Below are positions 28,086 through 36,609 of a stretch of DNA of 64,000 nt, in pieces. The stretch covers positions 4,960,001 to 5,024,000 of the forward strand of contig NZ_CP024901.1 of the NCBI RefSeq assembly GCF_003343245.1, in the 5' to 3' direction. The notes under the pieces were generated by a model, which was given only the letters and a program-made list of their open reading frames with translations, did no database searches and had not been told where the DNA came from. Made by a program: the position numbers and the translations under genes. Numbering within the stretch: the first letter of the stretch is position 1; every line of letters begins with the position of its first letter. Source of the DNA: Photorhabdus laumondii subsp. laumondii. GTDB lineage: Bacteria > Pseudomonadota > Gammaproteobacteria > Enterobacterales > Enterobacteriaceae.

Positions 28086-28450
28086 TGAATATTATTCGTA
28101 AAATGGATTGGGATTCAATGGTTCATGAATATGATCTGGACGGTTCAAGACTTTTACCGTGGGAGGGGCTAAATACGCCATTTGGCGGTGCATGGTGTAT
28201 TGTACGACCAGAAACCAAAAGTTTCCGCCATTCCCACAATGAATATGAATTATTTATTGTTATCCAAGGTAATGCCATTATAAGAATAAATGACGAAGAT
28301 TTCCCTGTCACCAAAGGGGATTTAATTATTATTCCATTAGACTCTGAACATCATGTAATAAATAACAATCAGGAAGATTTCCACTTTTACACAATATGGT
28401 GGGACAAGGAAAGTACATTGAACTTTCTTACCCGATTAGAGCAGGATTAA
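28082..28450 (+). CDS. Small cupin protein, partner of MetRS-like ligase
   Basis: 122 residues, a single cupin domain: metal-binding HSHNEYELFIVIQG (first motif with two His and Glu) and IIPLDSEHHV (second motif His). In characterised hydrazine synthetases (Spb40 type) a cupin is fused to a MetRS-like domain and catalyses N-N rearrangement of the O-aminoacyl hydroxylamine ester. Here it is a separate ORF lying 2 bp before the MetRS-like gene, and 4 bp overlapping the aminotransferase. An ATG at 28085 is an equally possible start. Confidence 0.85.
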   Translation: MMNIIRKMDWDSMVHEYDLDGSRLLPWEGLNTPFGGAWCIVRPETKSFRHSHNEYELFIVIQGNAIIRINDEDFPVTKGDLIIIPLDSEHHVINNNQEDFHFYTIWWDKESTLNFLTRLEQD

Positions 28451-28452
28451 TA

Positions 28453-29946
28453 ATGAATAAATACATTGTCACCATTACGCCACCAACACCAAATGGCGAT
28501 CTGCACGTTGGTCATATAGCAGGACCATTTTTAAGTGCAGATATATTTACTCGCACTCAGCGTTTAAAGGGTAAAAAGTGTTATCTGATATCCTATTCAG
28601 ATGATTATCAATCTTATTTACAGCGCAAAGCAGAAGAAATAGGCATAAGTGCACCAGCACTGGCAAAAGAGAATTCGAAAAAAATACAGGAATCATTGAT
28701 CTTAATTGATATAAAACTGGATCATTGGCTAGAGTCATACGATAACCGCTATTTTGAAGATGCCGTCAAGATGCTCTATCACTCTTGTTTGGACCAAGGC
28801 ATTATTGCACCAAAGGTGAGTTTAGAACCTTATTGCGAAAAATGTGAAAAATGGGGCTATGAAGCCTTTGCCAGAGGTGAATGTAATCATTGTGGTGAAA
28901 GCTCAGATCCAAGCCAATGTGAATCCTGCGCAATGGCACCGGACGCATTTGAAATGAAAAATTTGCGCTGTATTTTGTGCAATGAAAACGTTGTTTATAA
29001 ACATGTTGAGCGCAACTTTCTATTACTGCCGGTAATTGCCGAAAAATTAAAAGAGAAAATTCTTAGTTCTCCTATGAGGCCACAATTAACAGCATGGGTC
29101 GAGGAAGTTTTTGCGCATGGTATAAAAGAGTGGGGCGTGACTCGCCCCAATGAATCAGGGCTGAAACTCTATTCTGATGAAAATCACCGTATTCATACCT
29201 GGTTTATGGGATTAGCCGGATATTTAGCAACACTGAAAGAGCTTTCTGAAAAAAACGCCGATACAGAGAGTCCTTATGACCTTATTTATGATGATAATAC
29301 TTGCATGGTCAATTTTTTAGGTATGGATTGTTCTTACAGCCATATTCTTGCATACCCGGCTCAAATATTATTGAACGACGAATTACACTTTAAACATGCT
29401 TTCTATACTAACTTTTTCTTAAAATTAGATGGAAAAGATTTTTCAACCAGCCGCAATCATGCGATTTGGGTGAAAGATATCGTCAAAAATGCCTGTTCTG
29501 ACAGTGTCAGGTTCTATGTCTCTCTAATATCGCCAGAACACGCTTCTGAAAATTTTGTCGTAGAAGAGTTCTGGACATGGCGGAATCATATCTTTAATTA
29601 TCTGCTGCCCAAAATATCTGATAATTTGGAAAAAATGAATTCTGATAATATTACCAGCCCTATCGTATTATCAGAATCAGAAACAAAAATTATCGAAAGA
29701 TGGCAAACCTATTCCAGATACGATAATTTTTCGATTAAGGAAATTGCCGCTGAATTAATGGAGATGTTAGATTTATTAAACGCAAAATTAAATTACAATA
29801 TTTTAGACAAGAATCTTGCTATTTTATTTGCAATTTTGTCTGAACCGATAATACCCAAAACATCCCAAAAATTAAAAGAATATATTACTCACCATGATAT
29901 AGAGGCTTTCTGTTCATTGTTAAATTTATCAAGACCAGGTGTTTGA
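28453..29946 (+). CDS. Methionyl-tRNA-synthetase-like amino-acid ligase
   Basis: 497 residues from ATG 28453, chosen because the N-terminus then begins with the catalytic strand (NKYIVTITPPTPNGDLHVGH). Class I motifs: HVGH (18-21) and a KMSKS counterpart KDFSTSR (328-334). MetRS-type zinc knuckles (CxxC pairs between about 128 and 190). The C-terminal helical region is short compared with E. coli MetRS (677 aa), and a housekeeping MetRS would not be in such an operon. Its context with N-hydroxylase, cupin and FAD oxidase indicates the hydrazine-synthetase role: activating an amino acid (glycine in known cases) and joining it to an N-hydroxyamine. Substrate unproven. Confidence 0.9.
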   Translation: MNKYIVTITPPTPNGDLHVGHIAGPFLSADIFTRTQRLKGKKCYLISYSDDYQSYLQRKAEEIGISAPALAKENSKKIQESLILIDIKLDHWLESYDNRYFEDAVKMLYHSCLDQGIIAPKVSLEPYCEKCEKWGYEAFARGECNHCGESSDPSQCESCAMAPDAFEMKNLRCILCNENVVYKHVERNFLLLPVIAEKLKEKILSSPMRPQLTAWVEEVFAHGIKEWGVTRPNESGLKLYSDENHRIHTWFMGLAGYLATLKELSEKNADTESPYDLIYDDNTCMVNFLGMDCSYSHILAYPAQILLNDELHFKHAFYTNFFLKLDGKDFSTSRNHAIWVKDIVKNACSDSVRFYVSLISPEHASENFVVEEFWTWRNHIFNYLLPKISDNLEKMNSDNITSPIVLSESETKIIERWQTYSRYDNFSIKEIAAELMEMLDLLNAKLNYNILDKNLAILFAILSEPIIPKTSQKLKEYITHHDIEAFCSLLNLSRPGV

Positions 29947-29948
29947 TT

Positions 29949-31076
29949 ATGCAAACAGATAAAACCATACGCATTACCATTATAGGAGGGGGAATAGTTG
30001 GCGCAACAGTTGCTGCAAACTTGGCATTGAAAGGACTCAATGTCTCCCTCATTGAGCAAGAGACTATTGGCGGTAATGGCGCGACTAAATTCTCCGGTGC
30101 ATTATTCCGCGTACATGATCCTGATCCGGAAATTGCCAGGCTCACACGAAGAAGTGTCGAGCTAATGCAAGAGAGTCAGGTAGGAAAAATATTTAAAAAA
30201 ACGCTCAAACAGACAGGTATTATTTATGCCGCCGAACTCAATCAGAAAAATATTGAATTAGTCAAAACAAGTATCAGGGATTATTGCGACAGTCTCTATC
30301 CTTTAGAGCTCATATCCGCCGAAAAAGCTTTCGAATTAACCAATGGATGTTATTCCAAGCATAACAACCGAATTATCCTTTTTGAGCCCAATGGCGGATT
30401 TGGCTATATTAGACATACAGCCTCAAACTTAGCACAAGTTGTTAGAGATACGGGGAATCTAGTATTAGAGAATACCAAAGTACATGCAATAACAACCGAA
30501 AATGGTAAAGCCATCGTTCAACTTGCTCACTCAACCATTGAAGCAGACTATATTGTTTTAGCCATCGGTGCATGGACAAAAACACTGGCATATAAACTGC
30601 CCGTTAATGCTAAAAGTATCCCTCTGGCAAATATCCGTACCTCCTACAGTACAAATATGCCAATTATAGATACCGAAACTGGCACGCATATCGTGCCACT
30701 TGCTGAATATTTCTATCAAGCCGGATCTAAGATTAGAAATGTGGCCGAGACACCAGAAGATATAGAATATAATGATAATATTATTGAAAACGATATCAGC
30801 GAAAGGCTCCTAAAATCAAAATTTAAACATGAGCCAAGCAATATTCTCTCTATCATTAAAGGATATGATTCATATACACCAGATGAACGCCCTATTCTTG
30901 ACTTTATCGATGAAGAAAAGAGATGTTTTGTTGCGGCTGGATTCTGTGGTATAGGATATAAAATCGCTTTAGCGGTGTCTGAGATTATTACATTAAACCT
31001 ATTGCCAACTGAACTTTCGACTGATTTTCTCAAACAGAAAAATCAGATTTTCTCCTATTCACGATTTACTTATTAA
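29949..31076 (+). CDS. FAD-dependent amine/amino-acid oxidase (DadA/ThiO-like)
   Basis: 375 residues from ATG 29949; a TTG at 29943 overlapping the upstream stop is possible. N-terminal FAD-binding fold ITIIGGGIVGATVAANLALKG and the C-terminal FAD loop FVAAGFCGIGYKIALAVSE, as in glycine/D-amino-acid oxidases. In the Spb39-type pathway this enzyme cleaves the lysine-derived carbon from the carboxymethyl-hydrazine intermediate, releasing hydrazinoacetate. Two bp after the MetRS-like gene. A generic D-amino-acid oxidase role is the alternative but less likely here. Confidence 0.9.
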   Translation: MQTDKTIRITIIGGGIVGATVAANLALKGLNVSLIEQETIGGNGATKFSGALFRVHDPDPEIARLTRRSVELMQESQVGKIFKKTLKQTGIIYAAELNQKNIELVKTSIRDYCDSLYPLELISAEKAFELTNGCYSKHNNRIILFEPNGGFGYIRHTASNLAQVVRDTGNLVLENTKVHAITTENGKAIVQLAHSTIEADYIVLAIGAWTKTLAYKLPVNAKSIPLANIRTSYSTNMPIIDTETGTHIVPLAEYFYQAGSKIRNVAETPEDIEYNDNIIENDISERLLKSKFKHEPSNILSIIKGYDSYTPDERPILDFIDEEKRCFVAAGFCGIGYKIALAVSEIITLNLLPTELSTDFLKQKNQIFSYSRFTY

Positions 31077-31086
31077 GATAAATAAA

Positions 31087-32052
31087 ATGAATAGCAAGCT
31101 TATTTGTGGCATTTCCGCCATTTTAGATCCTGAGAGATCGGTACATGCATTAACTGTCATGCGTGCTATTGAGATATTTAAAGATCTACATAACAATAGC
31201 ACACTGGAATTTATCTTCAGTGAAGATTATGGCTCAATTGAAGGAGGTGCTAAAGCAGCACACTATAATATTGAGAACAATGTCGATATGGTCATAGGTC
31301 ATTTTTCAAGTAACGCGGCAATAGGTGCGGCGGAAGTCTACTCACATCATAACATTCCTGTTCTGTTACCTACTGCAACTGAAACTACCTTGACCATAAG
31401 AAATAGCAATATATTCAGAATTTGCTTCAATAATAAAAATATTGCCCATGCACTTACTGTATTAACAAAAGAAGATGGAGATCACTATTATGAAATAAAA
31501 ACCGATGGCTCAAAATATAGTGATAATCTGGCAGAAGATATTCGCAGAATGTTGAGCAGAGACGATGCTGCGGTAAAACCCAATGACAATACCGATCAAA
31601 TTATTTTTATTGGTACTATCGGTAAAAGTGAAAAATTTCTTCATCATTATTTCTCTGAAAAGAAAAATGGAAAAATTATCCTTACTGATGATGCTGCATG
31701 CAAGCAACTTAATTTGCCAGAAAATGTGGAAAATGGACAAATTACCGGTATCGGATTTGCTCCAGTCGAATTCATTAACCCACTGGAATCCTGTATCCAA
31801 CACTATATCCAACAATACCAGCAATTCCCTAACATCTTCTTTCTTGAAACCTTTGCCGCATTGGAGATTGCCCATCAATTAGCGATTCCCGATAAATTAT
31901 TGCATCGTTTGAATAGAGAGACATTCCAGACAATCCTCGGCCATATTAAGTTCATTAAAGGGGAATGCTCAGCCGCTAAATTATGTTTATGGATGAATGA
32001 GAACTCCATTATGAAGCCACGCTATATTTTACCCATTAATTCGAGAGCTTAA
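31087..32052 (+). CDS. Leu/Ile/Val-receptor-fold protein lacking a signal peptide
   Basis: 321 residues, periplasmic binding protein type I fold (ABC amino-acid receptor / AmiC-like): LICGISAILDPERSV, a FSEDYGSIEGGAKAAHYNIE stretch, VDMVIGHFSSNAAIGAAEVY, IPVLLPTATETTL. The N-terminus starts directly with the first strand, with no signal peptide and no lipobox, so it is predicted to stay in the cytoplasm, and no permease or ATPase genes accompany it. It could sense or sequester a pathway intermediate (inference). Confidence 0.75.
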   Translation: MNSKLICGISAILDPERSVHALTVMRAIEIFKDLHNNSTLEFIFSEDYGSIEGGAKAAHYNIENNVDMVIGHFSSNAAIGAAEVYSHHNIPVLLPTATETTLTIRNSNIFRICFNNKNIAHALTVLTKEDGDHYYEIKTDGSKYSDNLAEDIRRMLSRDDAAVKPNDNTDQIIFIGTIGKSEKFLHHYFSEKKNGKIILTDDAACKQLNLPENVENGQITGIGFAPVEFINPLESCIQHYIQQYQQFPNIFFLETFAALEIAHQLAIPDKLLHRLNRETFQTILGHIKFIKGECSAAKLCLWMNENSIMKPRYILPINSRA

Positions 32053-32054
32053 CA

Positions 32055-33356
32055 ATGAATACAAATAATAAAAAATTTATAGATGTACTCAGCATTGGCT
32101 TTGGGCCCGCAGGTATCGCATTAGCTTGTATATTTGATGAGAAAAAAATCGAACACCAGTATCAATTGCAAAATAATTTCTTAGCACTTGAAAAAGCAGA
32201 TTCTTGTGCCTGGCATCCTAATTTATTATTGCCAAGCACCGATATTAATCATCATGTTTATCGGGATTTAGTGACCCCCAGAAACCCACAAAGTCCTTAT
32301 AGTTTTGCCATGTATTTGAAAGAAAAAAATCGCCTGTTTAAATTTGGCTTATTAGGTCGTCCAGCAAGTCGCTTTGAATGGTCAGATTACATGATCTGGG
32401 TTGGACAAAAACTGGAAAATTATGTGCAATACAAAAAAAATGTGACTCATATATATCCGGTTATCAACCGTGGATTACTGGATGGCTTTAGTGTCTCCGG
32501 GGAAGATTTTGAGTATGTTACCAATACGCTGATATTATCCAGCGGATCAACGCCATTTACGCCAAAAATGTTTGATAACTTGTTAGGTGATCATGTTTTT
32601 CATACCTCTGCATATTTAGAAAAAATAAATAATTTCCAAAATAACATACCCCGAAGATGGATGGTTATTGGTTCTGGTCAAAGTGCCGGCGAAGTGATTG
32701 CTGACTTAATCAATAAAAAAGATGATATTGACATTCTTTCACTGCATCGTTCAATCGGCTTTAAGATCGCGCAACTAGGCCAATTCCCCAATCTGGTATT
32801 CTTACCAGAAAATATCGAATACTTTAAATCTTTAAGCCCGGAGAACAAAAAAGTATTTTTCGAACACGTTAAAAGTACAAACTATTCAGGCATTGATATT
32901 GATGAGAGCCAATCGCTATTTTCAACGATGTATGAAGATGAAGTCATTGGCAAAGAACGTCTTCACATGATGGTCAATTCAGAAATAATTACGATTGACC
33001 ACTCTCACGAAGAATACCAAATTGTTATTAAAGATACATTTACTGGTGAAGAGACTAACCATATTTGTGACGCTATCGTGTTAGGCACGGGATATTATCA
33101 AAACCCGCTACCTGATCTACTGGCAAAATTCGATCAATTTTTGGTAAAAGATTTTGAAGGTGGGCTTACCATCGACAGTGACTATAAAGTGAAATTAAAA
33201 AATTGTGGTACCGCTCATCTTTATGTCAATGGCCTTTCAGAACGAACTCATGGTATTAGCGATGCTCAATCTTTTTCCGCAGTCGCGATAAGAGCAGAAA
33301 GAATATATGAGTCTATTAAAGCGAATACCGGAACGACTGATGATTACGCTATTTAA
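32055..33356 (+). CDS. Amine N-hydroxylase 2 (RhbE/IucD family)
   Basis: 433 residues, second SidA/IucD-type N-monooxygenase. FAD fingerprint GFGPAG (15-20), NHHVYRDLVTPRNPQSPYSF, NADPH fingerprint VIGSGQSAGEV, and LGTGYYQNP near the C-terminus. It is clearly diverged from N-hydroxylase 1, so the two may hydroxylate different amines, one possibly 1,3-diaminopropane as RhbE does. Two bp after the receptor-fold gene. Confidence 0.9.
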   Translation: MNTNNKKFIDVLSIGFGPAGIALACIFDEKKIEHQYQLQNNFLALEKADSCAWHPNLLLPSTDINHHVYRDLVTPRNPQSPYSFAMYLKEKNRLFKFGLLGRPASRFEWSDYMIWVGQKLENYVQYKKNVTHIYPVINRGLLDGFSVSGEDFEYVTNTLILSSGSTPFTPKMFDNLLGDHVFHTSAYLEKINNFQNNIPRRWMVIGSGQSAGEVIADLINKKDDIDILSLHRSIGFKIAQLGQFPNLVFLPENIEYFKSLSPENKKVFFEHVKSTNYSGIDIDESQSLFSTMYEDEVIGKERLHMMVNSEIITIDHSHEEYQIVIKDTFTGEETNHICDAIVLGTGYYQNPLPDLLAKFDQFLVKDFEGGLTIDSDYKVKLKNCGTAHLYVNGLSERTHGISDAQSFSAVAIRAERIYESIKANTGTTDDYAI

Positions 33357-33380
33357 TTTTTACAGGAGGAGATCAATCAA

Positions 33381-34829
33381 ATGATAGACACAAATGACAG
33401 ATGGGATATCAGCAAGGAAATCATCTCTTCACTATTTCCTGAGATACATCAACGTAATGATATTATTGAATTCATAAAGAATTCAGTTAACAATCACATT
33501 GCTGAGTTGCCGACAATGGGAGTTAATCCTTCACTTTCCAAAACTGATATTTCCCACGCTTTATCAAAATACACCTTTGATGGCAATTTTTCGCCAACAG
33601 ATGTTTTAAATGATGTATTACATCTTATGGAAAAAGGAATTGTTCATGTCACCAGCCCGCATTATTTTGGGCTATTTAATCCATCATCAACTTTCTGGGG
33701 TATTATTTCTGACTTCATTACTGCGCTATATAACCCACAATTAGCGGTCTGGAGTCACGCCCCGGCCTGCGTTGAAATAGAGGAAAAATTAATTAAATAT
33801 TTTGGTGGCCTGGCAGGGTTTAATGCTGATAATAGCGGAGGCACATTTACTACCGGTGGTGCAGAAGCAAATTGTACTGCGCTTATTTGCGCCCTGACAA
33901 AACATTTTCCCGATTATGCCCAACAGGGTTTACAGTCAATAAATGGGCAACCTATTTTTTATATCTCTTCAGATAGCCATCTTGCCTGGTTAAAAATAGC
34001 ATTACAATCTGGTTTGGGACACAGTGCTGTCAGATTAATAGCGGTTGATCATACAGGAAGAATGGATATTTCAGGTTTAACCCGAGCTATTGATAATGAT
34101 ATAGCGAACGGCAATAAACCTTTCATGATTGTTGGGACCGCTGGAACGACAAATGCAGGTATTATCGATCCGCTGCCAGAGCTTGCCGCTGTGGCAAATA
34201 AATATCAACTGTTCTTCCATATTGATGCAGCATGGGCAGGCGCAATCCTGTTAAGTGATCAATATTCTCATCATCTCAAGGGTATTGAACAGGCTGATTC
34301 CATTACCATTGACGCCCATAAATGGCTTTCTGCCCCAATGGGTACTGGCATGTTTATATGTGCAGATAAACATATTCTGACAACACCTTTTGCTGTTTCC
34401 ACCAATTATATGCCGGTTAGTGATGATATTAATTCCGATCCCTACATTCACTCCATTCAGTGGTCTCGACGTTTTAACGGATTAAAACTATTTATGCCTC
34501 TGGCAATTCTTGGCCGAACGGGATTTAGCAATATGATTGATTATCAGATCAATCTTGCTGATTATTTAAGATCACAACTGGCGAAAAATGATTGGCAGAT
34601 ATTGAATCCCTCTGCTTTGCCTGTTATTTGTATCCGTGATAATGGAGATTTTGATGTTAATAAAATTTTAGAGAAAGTATTAGAGATTAATCAATGCTGG
34701 ATCTCAATAACCACCTTTGCCAATACAAAAGCCCTGCGCCTTTGTATATCCAGTTTTAGATCCAGCAAATCAGATATTGATCAGCTTGTCGATACTTTAA
34801 ATATGGCGCGAAATTCTGTGCCAATGTAA
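33381..34829 (+). CDS. Group II PLP decarboxylase (diaminobutyrate decarboxylase-like)
   Basis: 482 residues. FTTGGAEANCTALICALT, HIDAAWAGAILLSD (cofactor Asp and Ala) and PLP-lysine in TIDAHKWLSAPMGTG mark the glutamate/aromatic/diaminobutyrate decarboxylase group. Paired with the aminotransferase at 26718 it fits the RhbA-RhbB route to 1,3-diaminopropane. It has the strongest ribosome site of the operon (AGGAGGAG), 24 bp after the preceding stop; last gene before the terminator. Substrate could instead be glutamate or an aromatic amino acid. Confidence 0.87.
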   Translation: MIDTNDRWDISKEIISSLFPEIHQRNDIIEFIKNSVNNHIAELPTMGVNPSLSKTDISHALSKYTFDGNFSPTDVLNDVLHLMEKGIVHVTSPHYFGLFNPSSTFWGIISDFITALYNPQLAVWSHAPACVEIEEKLIKYFGGLAGFNADNSGGTFTTGGAEANCTALICALTKHFPDYAQQGLQSINGQPIFYISSDSHLAWLKIALQSGLGHSAVRLIAVDHTGRMDISGLTRAIDNDIANGNKPFMIVGTAGTTNAGIIDPLPELAAVANKYQLFFHIDAAWAGAILLSDQYSHHLKGIEQADSITIDAHKWLSAPMGTGMFICADKHILTTPFAVSTNYMPVSDDINSDPYIHSIQWSRRFNGLKLFMPLAILGRTGFSNMIDYQINLADYLRSQLAKNDWQILNPSALPVICIRDNGDFDVNKILEKVLEINQCWISITTFANTKALRLCISSFRSSKSDIDQLVDTLNMARNSVPM

Positions 34830-34850
34830 ATATCTATTTTCGCTCACATC

Positions 34851-34890
34851 ACCACCGACAACTCTTGAATAAAGAGCGGTGGTTTTTTTT
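34851..34890 (+). terminator. Terminator of the biosynthetic operon
   Basis: ACCACCG/CGGTGGT stem with an inner CTCTT/AAGAG stem, followed by eight T's. Confidence 0.93.
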
Positions 34891-34939
34891 AAGTCTAATT
34901 TGCGATCCACACTATGTTCACTGAAATAGGAAAACAGGT

Positions 34940-35066
34940 TATACCCGTTATCCTTCAAGTTGCCTCTTTGTTGGCTGCGCTCACTCACCCCGGTCACATA
35001 GTTATCTATGCTCCCGGGGATTCGCTCCCTTGCCGTCGCGATGCATCTTGAAATCCATTGGGTATA
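34940..35066. repeat. ERIC element
   Basis: Full 127-bp copy between the biosynthetic operon and the AbiE-type pair. The rest of the 34830-35171 gap holds only the terminator. Confidence 0.96.
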
Positions 35067-35171
35067 TACTGCTTTTCGCCCGATATCTCCACCCGAATTA
35101 GGCCAAGATTTACAGTGAATTTTACTAACAATAACCAATATCTGTGTAAATGCGTTCACCAATCAGACAAT

Positions 35172-36134
35172 TTAGTTCAGCTCATTCAGAACAGATAAAG
35201 CCGTCTGCCGGAAACAATCGTAAGCTTCTGCCCAAGGTATTCTACTATGTTCAAAGACCATTGGGATCACAAGTTGTTGATAACGTTGCTGATAGATGGG
35301 ATTACTTCCCAACTCTTCCAATCCAGCTCTCAGTTCATTAATCGACGAAATCTGAAACTGAGGATACTGGCGGCCATAGCGCTGAATATCCTGTTCAATA
35401 GTTTGTTGTACAAAACCAGCAAGTTGACGGATATCCACTCCTATTGCATTCACAATGCAGTAGTTATCATGCAGATGACGAACCAGTGACTCGTCATCCT
35501 TTCTATCAATATTACGCATAAACACAGCAGTCCGTCTCAGCATAGCTACCAGCTTTTCAGCTTGAGTGCTGATAATCGTCGTGCAGGGGAACGCTTCAAC
35601 CGCCCGACCTTTTCCTGTTAGTTGCGTGACAAATGAACGAATATCGCGCCGTTCTGCCGCTTGCAGCAAATCAGACTCCATCAACTCCAGTTTGATAAAT
35701 GGCCTGAGGTAGGGAACCTGTACAACACGTTGGGGATAGCGGACCGAAATATCATTGTAGCGATATTCATCCCGTGTGATCTTAGGGTTGCTATCGTCAA
35801 TCCCCAAAAAACCAGATGCTGCAATAGTCGCTGATATCGTCTGAACAATATCCTTTCTGATATTTTTGCGCTGAGATCGGGAGTACTGAACACCCACCAA
35901 AAATTCAGGCTGTGGAACCAGTTTGATATCCACATCTTCCGACATCCGATCAAGTGAAATTCCGGCTTTTGCCAACGCTGTTCCACCAGCAAATACCAGT
36001 TTATGGGTATCAAACGCTAAAGGCTGTAGCAGACGAAGCAGTTCAACAACATAGTAATCTTTTTCCACAATAGAAATAGTACCGATACCTAGTACATCGG
36101 CAACATCTGCAAATAAACCTGATAAATCATCCAT
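35172..36134 (-). CDS. AbiEii/AbiGii-type nucleotidyltransferase toxin
   Basis: 320 residues. Polymerase-beta-like nucleotidyltransferase with KLVFAGGTALAKAGISLDR followed by MSEDVDIKL; the GG(T) and DxD-like (SEDVD) signatures match the AbiEii family. Such toxins transfer nucleotides to tRNA or other targets and act in phage abortive infection. Its start overlaps the upstream antitoxin-like gene by 8 bp. Confidence 0.9.
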   Translation of the reverse strand: MDDLSGLFADVADVLGIGTISIVEKDYYVVELLRLLQPLAFDTHKLVFAGGTALAKAGISLDRMSEDVDIKLVPQPEFLVGVQYSRSQRKNIRKDIVQTISATIAASGFLGIDDSNPKITRDEYRYNDISVRYPQRVVQVPYLRPFIKLELMESDLLQAAERRDIRSFVTQLTGKGRAVEAFPCTTIISTQAEKLVAMLRRTAVFMRNIDRKDDESLVRHLHDNYCIVNAIGVDIRQLAGFVQQTIEQDIQRYGRQYPQFQISSINELRAGLEELGSNPIYQQRYQQLVIPMVFEHSRIPWAEAYDCFRQTALSVLNELN

Positions 36135-36522
36135 TTAACCGGCTATTCCCCACCGATAACACCCGTTTAAAACGGAATGTGGTTTTAATTTGGGTATAAG
36201 CGGGAATCTGTGTTGATTTACCGTCAGTATAGGCAGCAGAAGCTCCATCCAAATGGTATTTCACCTTTAAACGCTCTAACGCTTCAAGAATAACCGCATC
36301 AGAGCCTCCCGGAGAAGCAGGCATTATTTTCCCAGTAACGCTATTTTTCCGAGCCTTGGTGTAAACACCGTATCCCACTTTCAGCAATTGACCTTCTTTG
36401 ACCAAACCGCGCAGTATCCTTCCTACCTGATCGTAACCAGCAATATCTTTAAAGTCGTCACGAATGAACACATAACGTTTTGATCGCTTCAAACGCGCCT
36501 GAATACGCTCTTTAATAATCAT
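36127..36522 (-). CDS. AbiEi-like antitoxin (DUF6088 type)
   Basis: 131 residues, winged-helix N-terminus (RYVFIRDDFKDIAGYDQVGR, then LRGLVKEGQLLKVGYGVYTK) and a C-terminal region ending in NSRLNG. Partner of the nucleotidyltransferase toxin by gene order and overlap. Antitoxins of this class repress their own promoter and block the toxin without forming a tight complex (type IV). Confidence 0.85.
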   Translation of the reverse strand: MIIKERIQARLKRSKRYVFIRDDFKDIAGYDQVGRILRGLVKEGQLLKVGYGVYTKARKNSVTGKIMPASPGGSDAVILEALERLKVKYHLDGASAAYTDGKSTQIPAYTQIKTTFRFKRVLSVGNSRLNG

Positions 36523-36609
36523 GGGGCTCTCCAGAAATTATGATCGACAAGCGTAGCAAACATACGACATTTTTACTAGCAAACAAACGACATCCAACAC
36601 TGTAAAATA

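Noticed and set aside
25391..34829. Operon read as a hydroxamate siderophore cluster
   Set aside because: Two N-monooxygenases suggest it, but there is no IucA/IucC-type synthetase, NRPS, acyltransferase, receptor or ABC uptake system, while cupin, MetRS-like and FAD oxidase fit hydrazine formation better.
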